From Polyangia bacterium (lineage in GTDB: Bacteria; Myxococcota_A; Polyangia; Nannocystales; Nannocystaceae): DNA of 64,000 nucleotides. Shown here in pieces: positions 45,051-54,642 of the stretch. How positions within the stretch are numbered: position 1 is the stretch's first letter; every line of letters begins with the position of its first letter. The stretch spans positions 236,068 through 300,067 of the forward strand of contig JAUIKS010000013.1 in the NCBI GenBank assembly GCA_030430565.1, given 5' to 3'. The translations under genes were made by a program, and so were the position numbers. A model generated the notes under the pieces. The model saw only the letters and a list, made by a program, of their open reading frames with translations, ran no database searches and was not told the origin of the DNA.

Positions 45051-46561
45051 CACGGCTTATCTCGATGCACGGTGTACTTCGTCGTGAACGTAGACTCGCC
45101 GAAGTTTAGCTCATGCGAGGCGCGCTCGATGCACCGCCGGCTCGGATCGCTGAGTTGCGCGTTCGGCTTGAGCGTAGCTACGCCCGCTCGGACACGGACC
45201 GTGAACGTCACCTCAGCAGGTTCGAACCGCAGACACCCCAGCAGAGTCGGCCGAACTCGCCGCATCTCGTCGTCGAAATTCGCGGGCCGGCGGGCCCGTG
45301 CGTGGCGCGGTTGACTCGCTGGGGCCGAGGCCGTCTTCGGCTCAACCGGATCGGGGTCGATGCTCGGTTCCTCGTCGATCAGATCCGGCGCGGATGCGGG
45401 AGTCTCCTGTGAGTCCCCGTCTACATCCGGTGCCGGGATCAACTTGGTTGGTGGCTGGATCAACTCAACCGAGGCAGTGGGAGCGGATGCCGTTACGTTG
45501 TCGAGAGGTCTTGCTGGCGACTCGGGCGGGGCGAGGGCAGGGAGCAGGCCCAGGAGTACGGCAGAGATCGAGAGTCCGCCCACGAGCGCTCCGAGTGAGA
45601 ACACGGGGGTTGGACGCTGCCACCACGGGGGAGGAGAGGGCAGAACGTCGGGCGCCGGTTTGGCATCGTCTAGCTTTGCGATCCCGCTCTCGGACTCAAG
45701 GTCGAGGAGCGCGTCCTCGAGTTCCTCTCGCAGCTCGTCGACGGTCTGATAGCGCTCGTCGGGCTCGACCTCGAGCGCGGTGAAAACGACGCGCTCGAGA
45801 GAGCGCGGCAGATTCACGAGCGAGGCGGGTGTCGAGTAGCTCTTGTCGCTCGGGCGAAACGGGATTGACCCGCTGAGCATCCGGTACAGCACGACACCCA
45901 GCGAGAAGATGTCCGAGCGTGGTTCGGGGTGCTCGTGGCCCAGCTCGGGCGCGATGTAGCCAGGCGTCCCCAGGACGAAGGGGGTCGGGGTCCTGATCCG
46001 CTGCGACGGCGGCGTGATATAGCGGCCGTCGCGGGCGTAGTAGTCGTCGGTGAGGCGAGCGATCCCGAGGTCGATCAGCTTCACGCGGTCGTCGGCGAGG
46101 AGCAGCACGTTCCCTGGCTTCAGATCGCGGTGAACGATTCCCTGCTCGTGAAGCGCGCCGAGGGCAACGCAGAGCTGTATCGAGACCCGAACCGCTCGTA
46201 GCGGGTCAATACGGCGTGAATGATCAAGCAGATCATGAAGTGACTCACCATCGAGATACTCCATGGCCATGTAGGGGCGCCCATCATCGGCGAGCCCGTA
46301 GTCGTACGCCGTGACGACGCTCTCGTGGTCGACTTGATGAAGAGCCTTGAACTCGCGCGCGAACCGGCGCGTGACGTCAGCGTCGCCGACGAACCCGGCA
46401 CGCAGGATCTTGACGGCGCGGAATGAACCCCCAGGACGGAAATGCGCGCGGTAGACCTCGGCCATCCCGCCGCGGCCGATGATGGAGAGCAGCTCGTACC
46501 GTCCCTCCAGGACCCTGCCGATTAACTTTGGGCCGGAGCCAGGGCGGAGGCGCGTCGACAT
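45050..46561 (-). CDS. Ser/Thr protein kinase with periplasmic C-terminal domain
   Basis: A 503-aa PknB-type transmembrane kinase. Kinase domain about 22-280: GRGGMAEVY, Lys51 in AVKIL, HRDLKPGN (144-151) and DLG (164-166) in place of DFG, with the metal-binding Asp kept. A TM segment (about 330-350; LGALVGGLSISAVLLGLLPAL) follows a Pro/Trp-rich stretch, then a Pro/Ala/Asp-rich spacer and a C-terminal domain of about 80 residues with paired cysteines, like the AgmX/PglI-type end of myxobacterial proteins. It is the first gene of a likely operon with the TPR/TM protein and the propeller lipoprotein. Upstream, GACACT lies 7 nt before the ATG, a leaderless-type promoter. Confidence 0.87.
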   Translation of the reverse strand: MSTRLRPGSGPKLIGRVLEGRYELLSIIGRGGMAEVYRAHFRPGGSFRAVKILRAGFVGDADVTRRFAREFKALHQVDHESVVTAYDYGLADDGRPYMAMEYLDGESLHDLLDHSRRIDPLRAVRVSIQLCVALGALHEQGIVHRDLKPGNVLLLADDRVKLIDLGIARLTDDYYARDGRYITPPSQRIRTPTPFVLGTPGYIAPELGHEHPEPRSDIFSLGVVLYRMLSGSIPFRPSDKSYSTPASLVNLPRSLERVVFTALEVEPDERYQTVDELREELEDALLDLESESGIAKLDDAKPAPDVLPSPPPWWQRPTPVFSLGALVGGLSISAVLLGLLPALAPPESPARPLDNVTASAPTASVELIQPPTKLIPAPDVDGDSQETPASAPDLIDEEPSIDPDPVEPKTASAPASQPRHARARRPANFDDEMRRVRPTLLGCLRFEPAEVTFTVRVRAGVATLKPNAQLSDPSRRCIERASHELNFGESTFTTKYTVHRDKP

Positions 46562-46847
46562 ACGCTCGAGTGTCGCGAAGGTGAGCTGCGAGGGCCAGTC
46601 CCCGCTTGTACGAGAAGCGTTCCGGCCAGCCGGCTCTCGTTAAAATCGGTTCGATCAACCCGAGAACACTGAGTTTTTTGCTGCGCATTCGGTTCGCTCG
46701 TGCCGTCCGGCGACACGAGCAAGTATGTGCCGGCGATGTTCGGCCAGTCTCAACCGTCACATTGACCAATTGGTATGACGTATCAGACGGGTTGGTAGGG
46801 CCCAGAAATAGGGCGTATTCGTCACGCCGCGCGGATTCGAACGACCT

Positions 46848-49800
46848 CTATCCCAGGCTCGTCATCCGTGCTCCTGTGGTCGTCGGATACGGCGCGAGGA
46901 GATGGACCCAGCGCTCTGGGAATACAACACCTTGCATGGCGAAGTACGAACAGACCATTTGCAGCGGCTTGTGTGAGCCGTCGCGTCGCGCCCGATGGTA
47001 GCGACACGCACAGATCATCGCGGCCATCCCAACCTGTGTGAACTCCCGAATTGCGCGGGCCAAGTGCTGTGTTGCCGCGGCTTCGCGTTGCTGCAGCGCA
47101 GCGACCGAAGCATCGAAAAACTCGGCCATCGCGGTTGTCCAGCCGAGCCTCTCATCCCGAAGCTTACGCGTGTTCGCGGACACGAGCGTGAGCAGCGGAT
47201 GAGCGTCCACGCGCGATCTTGCGAGCGCGGTCGCTAGCGCTACGCGCGACTGAAGCACCGTCGCGTTCGCGCGGTAGGCCTGAATTGAGAACAGGTCGCC
47301 GCGCTCGAAGCTGGGCCAGATCTGCAAGAGGTGAGACCACGCTCTCTCGGGCGCGCCGCGTAGCAACATCAGCGCGCAGCGCTGCTCCTCGAGCGCGAGG
47401 CGGGGGCCCGCGAAGCCGGTACTCGGGAGGCGCTGAAAGCCCTCCTGCACGAGTTGCTCGGCTGAGCCGAGATCACCGCGGGCGCTCGCGCACAGCGACG
47501 CGAAGCGAGCGTAAACCAAGCGCCCGAACAGCTCATCCGAGCCCGTCACCCGCAGCGACATGCGCTGGCACAGGCGCTCGATCTCGCGGAATTCGCCCTG
47601 CGATTCGAGCACGCTCAACGAGAAGAAGCTCGTGAAGCTGCGCTCCCACACAGAGCCTGGGCAGCGGTCCTCAAAATCCTCGAGGCAGTCTTCGAAGAGA
47701 TCGAGCGCGACGACCCAGCGACCGCGCTGCGTGGCGTGAACCCCCAGCGCGAGCGAAGCGATCGCGCGTGAGTACGGCGTCCGCGCTTCTCGGGCGACGT
47801 GCTCACAGTGCGGGACCAGCCGCTCGGCGAGCACGCTGCCGCGCATCGAGTAGACGATCAACAGCGCCGCGATGAAACGATCGATTCGACTCACCTCGCC
47901 GCACTCGAGCGCCTGGCACAGACCCTCAGCGATGAATAGGCCACCCAGACTCGGCTCCGCGAGCAGCGTCCCCTTGCCGGCGACCCAGAAGAGATCGAGT
48001 AATTCGCGCTCGCCGCTGCGCAGCTCGACATTGCTGCGCTCAGCGAAGCCGAGTCCGCGCCGATGCAAGAAGCTCGTGCGCTTGATGAACATCCGTGACG
48101 CCTCCGTGCGGACGTCGCGGCTGTTGAAGTTGTACTGGCCGAAGAGCGACGAGAGTAGCTGCCCTCCCTGCTCGTACGCGCCGCTCGTCAGCAGCTGCTC
48201 GGCTGCGCTGCGACGCAGCATCGGGCGCTTTTTGGGCGGCGCGAGCTCGAGGGCCTCGAGGTAGGCTGCTCCCGCCTCGGCGGTGTGACCCGCGGCCTCG
48301 AGCGCATCCGCGTGCATTCGTTTGAGCATCCAGGACGAACGCGCGATGCCGGCGGCCCGTCCGTACAACGTGGCCGCGCGCTCGAACGCGAGGGTACGTA
48401 TCGACAGATGCGCGGCGTCCGAGAGGTGCTCGACGGCCGCGTCCGCATCTCCAGCCTCGAGCAGATGATAGGCGAGCCACTCGGGGTCGTTGATCTCGAG
48501 ATAGCGCAGCGTCTCGGCCATGCGCGCGTGGAGTCGCGTGCGCGTCGCGTCGTTCAGCAAGCTGAGGACCGCGTCAGCGACGCTGCTATTGAAAATCTCC
48601 AGCGCGGTGAGCCCCTCGGAGAGTTCTCGCAGCTTCACGAGTCGACTGCTGATCAGCACATCGATGATAGCGCGCGTCTCTGCGCGGAGTTCGGCCGCGA
48701 ACTCGATCACGTGCGGTGACAGCGGTCGTTGGGTCGTAGCGAGTAACTCGATGGTCGCCCGCGCGCCGTCGGGCAGCGTGCGAAGTCTGGCCTTCACCAA
48801 TGCCTTCATCGAGACGCCGGGGAGCCTCTCCCCCGGCGCTGGCGCCGTCGGGGGAAGCTCGTTCGCGCGCTGACAGAGCGCCTCGATCAGCGTGGGGTTC
48901 CCGGCCGACTCTCGGGCGATCCGCTGCGCGTACCAACGTCGGCGTTGCGCGACCGGCTCGCGCAGCGCCTGGGTCGCCATCGTCACCGCGGCGGCGGTGT
49001 CGAGCGGTCCGACCTCGATCTCGTAACAATCGATCCCCTCGTGCTCGAGCCGGGCTGCGAACGCGCGTCCTCCGGGCGCGAATGAGTGCTCGACATGGCC
49101 TTGCTCGATCGCTACGAGCACCAGCATCGAGGGCGCGTCCGGTGGTTGCAGCAGCATCTCGAGCATGCGGACGCTGTCGCGGTCCCACCACTGAGTGTCG
49201 TCGAAGAACAGCACCAGCGGCTCGCCGAGCGCGAGGCGATACAGAAGGCGCCGGAACGCCTGCGTCGCCCGCAGGAAGCGCTCGCGCTCGCCGACTTCGA
49301 GGGCGCGCCCAGGGGCCCGCAGGCGCTTCGGGATCACGCGCAGCAGTGCGGGGAACAGCTCGCCCAGCGTCTCGAGCCCGTCGTCGATGTAGCCGCGAAG
49401 ATCGTCGTCCGGGAGCATTCGCAGGTAGCGACTCAGCGCGTCGACGATGTTGTCGAGCCCGCGGTACGGGAGCGACTCGTGACGGTAGCACGGGCCGCGT
49501 AGCACCGTCGCCGACGCCGTCTCGCGCACGGTGGCGATAAACCGCTCCGCGAGGTAGGTCTTGCCGCTGCCCGATGGTCCGTGCAGGCTGGCGAACACCG
49601 GACCGTGTCGCTTTCGCAGCTGATCGACGCAGTGACGCAGCGCCGCGAACTGAGAGGCGCGGCCGAGCGGCTCTGGGGGCGCGCCCGTCGGCTTCGCGGC
49701 CACCGGCGTCGGTCGCATCAACGTGGCGCGACGTGTCGACTCGCACCACGCGAGCAGCTCGGAGGGCGGGGGGCGATCGCGCGGGTTTTGGCGCTGCAGG

Positions 49801-50744
49801 CCGTCGATCAGCGCGACGAGCTCGAGCGGTAGGTCATTGCGAAACACACGAATCGAGGGCGGATCGCGCTCCAGCTTGTCGAGCAGGACAGCGAGCACCT
49901 GCCCCTCAAACGGTCGGCGCCCTGTGAGCGTCTCGAACAGGATCGTGCCGACGGCGTACCAGTCGCTCTCGGGTGTCGCACGCTGCCCTGCAGCCTGCTC
50001 GGGCGCCATGTACTGCGGCGTCCCTTGGATCCCGGTCGTGCTCGTCACGATCGTGCCGTTGTCGCGCACCGTCTCGCGCGTGATCCCGAAGTCGAGGATG
50101 ACGACGCGCCCGTCGTCGGCGATCAACACGTTCGACGGCTTGAGGTCGCGATGTACGCGTTTTGCGGTATGCAGCGCGTGTACGCCGACCGTGAGCTGGC
50201 GTGTGGCGAGCTGCAGCTCTCGCAGGACTCGCGGGCCGAAGGGCTGGCTTGGCACCCAACCCGCGCGATGCCAGAATGCCTCGCAGAATTCGTTGCCGCC
50301 GACGAGCTCCATAGCGAAGAACCACACCCGCTCGGCGTGGACGAGCTCGTAGAGCGAGACGAGGTTGCGGTGACGAATGCCCTGCATACGCCGGAACTCA
50401 CGCTTGAGCCGGTAGATGCCCTGGACATCGAGATCGAAGAGCATCTTCAGCGCGACGCGGCGCGAGTGCCGTAGATCCTGCGCCTCGTAGATGACGCCCA
50501 TACCGCCCTCTCCGAGGACCTGCACGATCTCGTAGTTCCCGAGCCGCTGCCCGGGTCGAATCAGCCCCCGACGTTCGCGCGCGTGCAGGCTCGCGGCGCC
50601 CCGGGTCGGCGCGCGTGAGCGCGAGGAGCGGCCTGGCTGAATAAGCAGATCTCCGGTCACCAAGCTGATTGTGTCGCGCTCCCGCGGCAGCGTGTCGATC
50701 GAGTCTCCGACGACCCGCTCATCGTTATCGGATTGATGGGTCAT
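46848..50744 (-). CDS. Ser/Thr protein kinase fused to AAA ATPase and TPR-like region
   Basis: A 1298-aa cytosolic kinase-ATPase. Kinase domain about 68-330: GEGGMGVIY, Lys100, HRDLKPSN (198-205), DFG (218-220). An AAA_16/ORC-like ATPase follows: LGRASQF, Walker A GPSGSGKT (389-396), Walker B LVLFFDDTQWWD (about 510-520). The last 650 residues are helical repeats, like the MalT/LuxR-type signal-sensing half of STAND regulators. Domain order matches myxobacterial kinase-ATPases. ATG 50744 is chosen because the longer frame from 50816 overlaps the sigma gene by 44 nt. It follows the ECF sigma gene by 28 nt on the same strand, so kinase control of that sigma factor is plausible. No TM segment is visible. 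Confidence 0.85.
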   Translation of the reverse strand: MTHQSDNDERVVGDSIDTLPRERDTISLVTGDLLIQPGRSSRSRAPTRGAASLHARERRGLIRPGQRLGNYEIVQVLGEGGMGVIYEAQDLRHSRRVALKMLFDLDVQGIYRLKREFRRMQGIRHRNLVSLYELVHAERVWFFAMELVGGNEFCEAFWHRAGWVPSQPFGPRVLRELQLATRQLTVGVHALHTAKRVHRDLKPSNVLIADDGRVVILDFGITRETVRDNGTIVTSTTGIQGTPQYMAPEQAAGQRATPESDWYAVGTILFETLTGRRPFEGQVLAVLLDKLERDPPSIRVFRNDLPLELVALIDGLQRQNPRDRPPPSELLAWCESTRRATLMRPTPVAAKPTGAPPEPLGRASQFAALRHCVDQLRKRHGPVFASLHGPSGSGKTYLAERFIATVRETASATVLRGPCYRHESLPYRGLDNIVDALSRYLRMLPDDDLRGYIDDGLETLGELFPALLRVIPKRLRAPGRALEVGERERFLRATQAFRRLLYRLALGEPLVLFFDDTQWWDRDSVRMLEMLLQPPDAPSMLVLVAIEQGHVEHSFAPGGRAFAARLEHEGIDCYEIEVGPLDTAAAVTMATQALREPVAQRRRWYAQRIARESAGNPTLIEALCQRANELPPTAPAPGERLPGVSMKALVKARLRTLPDGARATIELLATTQRPLSPHVIEFAAELRAETRAIIDVLISSRLVKLRELSEGLTALEIFNSSVADAVLSLLNDATRTRLHARMAETLRYLEINDPEWLAYHLLEAGDADAAVEHLSDAAHLSIRTLAFERAATLYGRAAGIARSSWMLKRMHADALEAAGHTAEAGAAYLEALELAPPKKRPMLRRSAAEQLLTSGAYEQGGQLLSSLFGQYNFNSRDVRTEASRMFIKRTSFLHRRGLGFAERSNVELRSGERELLDLFWVAGKGTLLAEPSLGGLFIAEGLCQALECGEVSRIDRFIAALLIVYSMRGSVLAERLVPHCEHVAREARTPYSRAIASLALGVHATQRGRWVVALDLFEDCLEDFEDRCPGSVWERSFTSFFSLSVLESQGEFREIERLCQRMSLRVTGSDELFGRLVYARFASLCASARGDLGSAEQLVQEGFQRLPSTGFAGPRLALEEQRCALMLLRGAPERAWSHLLQIWPSFERGDLFSIQAYRANATVLQSRVALATALARSRVDAHPLLTLVSANTRKLRDERLGWTTAMAEFFDASVAALQQREAAATQHLARAIREFTQVGMAAMICACRYHRARRDGSHKPLQMVCSYFAMQGVVFPERWVHLLAPYPTTTGARMTSLG

Positions 50745-50772
50745 CTCGTTTGCGTTGCTCCGTCCTGGCGAG

Positions 50773-51399
50773 TTACTTCGCGTAGAGCTTTTCAATCCGC
50801 GCGAGGTGTCGATCAAACTCTGCGCGCGCGCGCGTGATGCGGCTCTTCGCGGTCGAGACCGGGATGTCGTAGATCGCCGCGATCTCGCGTCCCGAGAGAT
50901 CGTCGAACATCTTCAGCTCGAGTAGCGTCTGCTGCTCGAGGGGGAGCATGTGCAGCGCCATCTGGACGCGCTCGAGTCGCTCACGCAGTCGTAGCCGCAG
51001 GCTCAGCGATGGTTCGAGCTCCAAAATGGTGTCGACCTTCGGGTCAAAGCTGTTATGCGACTTTTGTCGCCGGCGGTAGTACTCGAGGGTCTTATTGCGC
51101 GCGACGCCGAGGAGGTACGCGTGAAACGAGCTCGTGAGGACGATCGATCGCCGTGCGCGCGTGCTAGCGACGCCTTCTAGACCAGCCGCGAAGGCGTCAC
51201 GCGCCTCGACGATCACGGTCCACGTCTGCTGCAGTAGCTCGTCGACGTCCACCTGTCGAACCTTGCTCGTAAAGAAGCGTGTGAGCCCGGCGTGGTACTT
51301 CGCGTAGAGCCGCTCTAGGCCCCGGGGGTCGCCCGCGCACCACGACGCGAGCAGCTCACGATCCGGCGCGTCGTCACGGCTGTGATCGTCCACGGACAT
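50773..51399 (-). CDS. ECF-type RNA polymerase sigma factor
   Basis: A 208-aa sigma-70 family protein with region 2 (about 28-120; LERLYAKYHAGLTRFF, DELLQQTWTVIVEARDAF, YLLGVARNKTLEYYRRR) and region 4 (about 150-200; LPLEQQTLLELKMFDDLSGR, EIAAIYDIPVSTAKSRITRA). An insert of about 25 residues separates the parts of region 2. No anti-sigma factor gene is adjacent; instead a kinase-ATPase gene follows, as in ECF-kinase pairs where phosphorylation activates the sigma factor. TATATT (51415-51410, minus strand) lies 10 nt before the ATG. Divergent lipoprotein genes (51.6-59.4 kb) are possible targets. Confidence 0.87.
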   Translation of the reverse strand: MSVDDHSRDDAPDRELLASWCAGDPRGLERLYAKYHAGLTRFFTSKVRQVDVDELLQQTWTVIVEARDAFAAGLEGVASTRARRSIVLTSSFHAYLLGVARNKTLEYYRRRQKSHNSFDPKVDTILELEPSLSLRLRLRERLERVQMALHMLPLEQQTLLELKMFDDLSGREIAAIYDIPVSTAKSRITRARAEFDRHLARIEKLYAK

Positions 51400-51617
51400 C
51401 AGCGGCGCGAATATACGGGGGATGCCGGGAAAAGCGAACCGAGCGCTGGCTGCGAGAACGCACAGACGCCCCCCGAAAAAAATCTCGTCCGATCAACGTC
51501 CGTCCGACATTACCTGGGTGGAGCAACGCCGAACGTTCGCGGCGCTCTCGCTATGACGCACGGTCGGCGAGGGGGCGCGTCGTAGTCGGTATGGCCTTGA
51601 CGACAGGGTGTACCCAC

Positions 51618-54614
51618 ATGAGTGACTGGACACGTAGAATCCTCGCGGCGCAGGTCTCTATCCTCGCGCTCGCGCTCGCGCTCGCGCTCGCCGGCTGTAG
51701 CCCGGGCCCGGATGAGGGAACGACCGAGGAGGTTGATCCCTCGCAGGGAGACCCCGAGCCAGATTTCGAGCCCATCGCCAACAGCGTGTTCTTGAACGTG
51801 CGTGACGGTGACGGCCAGCCGATCGCCGGCGCCTCGGTCAAGCTTCACTCTTTGCCCGACGACGTGGTCAGGCTGGCGTGGAGCACGACGAGCGACCACG
51901 AGGGCTACCTGCTGCTCGAGGGCTTGCCCGAAGGGCGCCTAAACGCCGAGATCAGCGCGCCGGGTTACACCTCGAGTAACGTCGTTCTCGAGCTGAGGCC
52001 TGGCGCTCACGTGGGCGTCCCTGTGTACCTGCACGCGCTCGGGGAGCCGATGCCCTTTGTCGCGCAGGAAGGGGCGTCGGTCGAGCGCGGAGGCGTCCGC
52101 GTCGAGATTCCTGGCGGCGCGCTCGTCGATAGCAGCGGTCAGCCGGTAACCGGGCTCGTCGAGGCCACCATCGTTCCCTTTGACCCCTCGACGCAGGAGC
52201 TTCGCGCGGCGCCGGGCCCGTTGGAAGGGATCGACCGCGCGGGCGAGAGGGTGTCGCTACAGACCTTCTTTATGGCCGAGATCAGCGTTTGGCAGAACGG
52301 GAGTCGTCTGCAGCTCGCGCCGGGCGCGAACGCGGTGCTCGAGATGGAGCTGCCCCGTGAGCTCGTCGACGCCGAGTCGGTTCCAGAGACGATCGCTTCA
52401 TGGTGGTTTGATCACGAACTCGGGATGTGGGTCCAGACCGAGGCCGGTGACGGTGTCGGCCTCGTCACGCCGAACGGCGAGGGCGGCTACCGCTGGACCG
52501 TCAGCATCGACCACTTCTCGCATCACAACTGCGACCTCCCGTGGTACGGCAAGGCTTGCTACAGCGTCACGATTAAGGACTCGACCGGCAACGTCGTACC
52601 CGACGTCGAGGTCGAGGCTGAGGGCATCAAGTGTAAGTATTGGTCCAGCACGCTTTTCACCGACGAGGACGGCCACGTCTGTGTTGAGGTCAAGCAGGGG
52701 GTCGGCGGTAAGATAACGATCGGCGACCAGCTCGAGATCCCCTTGGACGGCAATCACCCGACCTCGTCGTGCGACGGGCAGGGCGCGGCGTGCAAGGAGT
52801 TGGTCGTCGAGCTGCCCGACGGGATGATCTGTACTCCGGGCGCGTATCGGGCGTGTGACGAGCTTTACCCTGGCCCGGCGGGGACCGAGAACGTTGGCGT
52901 CTGCCAGGGCGCGCGTTCGTACTGCAACCTCACTGGCACCGGTTGGCTGCCCTGCGGCGACGCGCGAACGCCCGGTGTGGAGGTTTGCGGCAACGGCGTC
53001 GACGAGGACTGCGACGGCCTCGTCGACGAAGAGGGCGCGCAGTGTATCTGCTCCCCTGGACAGGTTGCCTCGTGCTACTCCGGACCCGCGCAGACCCTCG
53101 GCGTCGGCACCTGTGAGCCGGGTCATCGCGTGTGTAACGCTGAAGGGACGGGCTTCGGTCCTTGTCTCGACGAGCGCGTGCCGGCCGCTGAGGTCTGCGA
53201 CAACACCTGCGTCGACGCCGACTGCAACGGCTCGGGGTTTTGCTCTGGCCACGCGTTCTGGGCTGAGTCGGCGCAGCTGTGGGCCGGCGGATCCTCTCCG
53301 CGGATCACCAGCGCGTCGACCTACGGCGAGCTGTTTGTCACGGGCTGGCAGACCAGCGAGTTCTTGCTCGGCGGTGTCCCCGTCAGCGCGAGCGCGGCCG
53401 GCCCCTTCGTACTCCGGATGTCACCCGGCGCGCCGGATGAACTTGGCTGCGGGTACAAAAGCGGCGAGGTCATGGCGACGCTCTCCGGAGATGCGCTCGA
53501 CCAAGGCCTCGTGGGCGTCGAGCCCGTGGAGCTCGTCGCGGGGATGACTGGCGTGTACATGGGCGGTCACGCCGCGAACGGGGCCATCGTCGTCGCGCGC
53601 CTCGACCCCAAGACACTGACGGTGACCGCGGTGCGTACGTTCGCGAGCAACGGCGAGGCGCGGGTCACCGGTCTCGACGTGAGCCCGCAGGGGGACGTGG
53701 TCCTTGGGGGGACGTTCAACGGCATGCTCAAGCTCGGGGACGGCCAAACGAACCTCACGAGCGCGGGCGATGATCTTTTCATCGCCCGGCTGGACCCACA
53801 GACGCTCGTGCCGGTGCGCGGGATCAAGCGCGGCGGGGCCGGGGATCAAGCGCTCCACGACCTCGAGTTCCTGTACACGGATCCGCAGGATCTCACGCGT
53901 CCGACGGGGGTCGCGATCACGGGCGTGTTCGTCGATCAGCTCTCGCTGGGCGGCGCGGAGTTTGTGCTCGAGGCCGAGACGCCGCAGACCCAACACACCT
54001 TCGTCGCTGCCTACACGATCGAGGGCAATGACTTCGTGACGCAGTGGGCCCGGGACTTCAAGAACGAGGGCGCTGCGCTCGAACACCAACTGGCCGTGGA
54101 CAGCGGCGCCAACGTCTACCTCGTCGGCGACTACGAGCAGCTCGGTCCATTCGACCCGGCAGGGGACGGCGTGGGTATCGGCGAGCCTGGCACCCACAGC
54201 GTGTTCGCGCTGCGCCTCGATCAATCGGGCGCGTTGGTGTGGGCTCGCTCGTTCGGTGATGTCGAGCCGACGGCCCTGGACGTCGACGTCGATCTTGGCC
54301 ATGGCGGCGTGCTCGTGTCAGGCGACTACGACGGCAGCCTCCGGTTCGAGAGCGACGCGGGGCCGGTGCTGCAAGAGTCGGAGCTGCGCGACATCTTCCT
54401 CATCCGGCTGCGCGCCGGTGACGGTATCGCGGACTGGAGCGAGCGCTTTGGGGACGTCGACGGTGGCGCCCCCCAGCTGTTTCGAGCCCTCAGCGCCGCC
54501 GATGACGGCTCAGCGCTGCTGGTCGGCGAGTTCTGGTCGAGCGTCGATCTCGGATCCGCCCAGCTCGAGACTGAGAGCGGTGGATTGAGCTTCCTCGCCC
54601 GCCTCTCTGGCTGA
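51618..54614 (+). CDS. Large lipoprotein: CarboxypepD_reg-like, MopE-like motifs and beta-propeller (1)
   Basis: A 998-aa predicted lipoprotein. The signal peptide has a run of Leu-Ala pairs and lipobox LAGC (Cys27). About 55-140 is a carboxypeptidase-regulatory-like beta sandwich (SVFLNVRDGDGQPIAGASVK). About 145-300 is a beta region of ZU5/GAIN-like appearance (VEIPGGALVDSSGQPVTG). MopE-like Cys/Asp motifs come next (about 400-550; GNGVDEDCDGLVDEEG, CVDADCNG), then a propeller-like half (about 555-998). Start ATG 51618 has AGGG upstream; ATG 51591 is in frame but would precede the signal segment. First of three same-strand lipoprotein genes, divergent from the sigma factor gene. Confidence 0.8.
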   Translation: MSDWTRRILAAQVSILALALALALAGCSPGPDEGTTEEVDPSQGDPEPDFEPIANSVFLNVRDGDGQPIAGASVKLHSLPDDVVRLAWSTTSDHEGYLLLEGLPEGRLNAEISAPGYTSSNVVLELRPGAHVGVPVYLHALGEPMPFVAQEGASVERGGVRVEIPGGALVDSSGQPVTGLVEATIVPFDPSTQELRAAPGPLEGIDRAGERVSLQTFFMAEISVWQNGSRLQLAPGANAVLEMELPRELVDAESVPETIASWWFDHELGMWVQTEAGDGVGLVTPNGEGGYRWTVSIDHFSHHNCDLPWYGKACYSVTIKDSTGNVVPDVEVEAEGIKCKYWSSTLFTDEDGHVCVEVKQGVGGKITIGDQLEIPLDGNHPTSSCDGQGAACKELVVELPDGMICTPGAYRACDELYPGPAGTENVGVCQGARSYCNLTGTGWLPCGDARTPGVEVCGNGVDEDCDGLVDEEGAQCICSPGQVASCYSGPAQTLGVGTCEPGHRVCNAEGTGFGPCLDERVPAAEVCDNTCVDADCNGSGFCSGHAFWAESAQLWAGGSSPRITSASTYGELFVTGWQTSEFLLGGVPVSASAAGPFVLRMSPGAPDELGCGYKSGEVMATLSGDALDQGLVGVEPVELVAGMTGVYMGGHAANGAIVVARLDPKTLTVTAVRTFASNGEARVTGLDVSPQGDVVLGGTFNGMLKLGDGQTNLTSAGDDLFIARLDPQTLVPVRGIKRGGAGDQALHDLEFLYTDPQDLTRPTGVAITGVFVDQLSLGGAEFVLEAETPQTQHTFVAAYTIEGNDFVTQWARDFKNEGAALEHQLAVDSGANVYLVGDYEQLGPFDPAGDGVGIGEPGTHSVFALRLDQSGALVWARSFGDVEPTALDVDVDLGHGGVLVSGDYDGSLRFESDAGPVLQESELRDIFLIRLRAGDGIADWSERFGDVDGGAPQLFRALSAADDGSALLVGEFWSSVDLGSAQLETESGGLSFLARLSG
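51660..51695 (+). repeat. GCGCTC hexamer repeat inside the signal peptide
   Basis: About four to five tandem CTCGCG/GCGCTC units encode (Leu-Ala)n in the hydrophobic core of the signal peptide. Gain or loss of a unit keeps the frame but changes the core length, a potential slow switch of export. Confidence 0.7.
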
Positions 54615-54642
54615 GCCCACTGATTGTGACGAGGTGATTACC

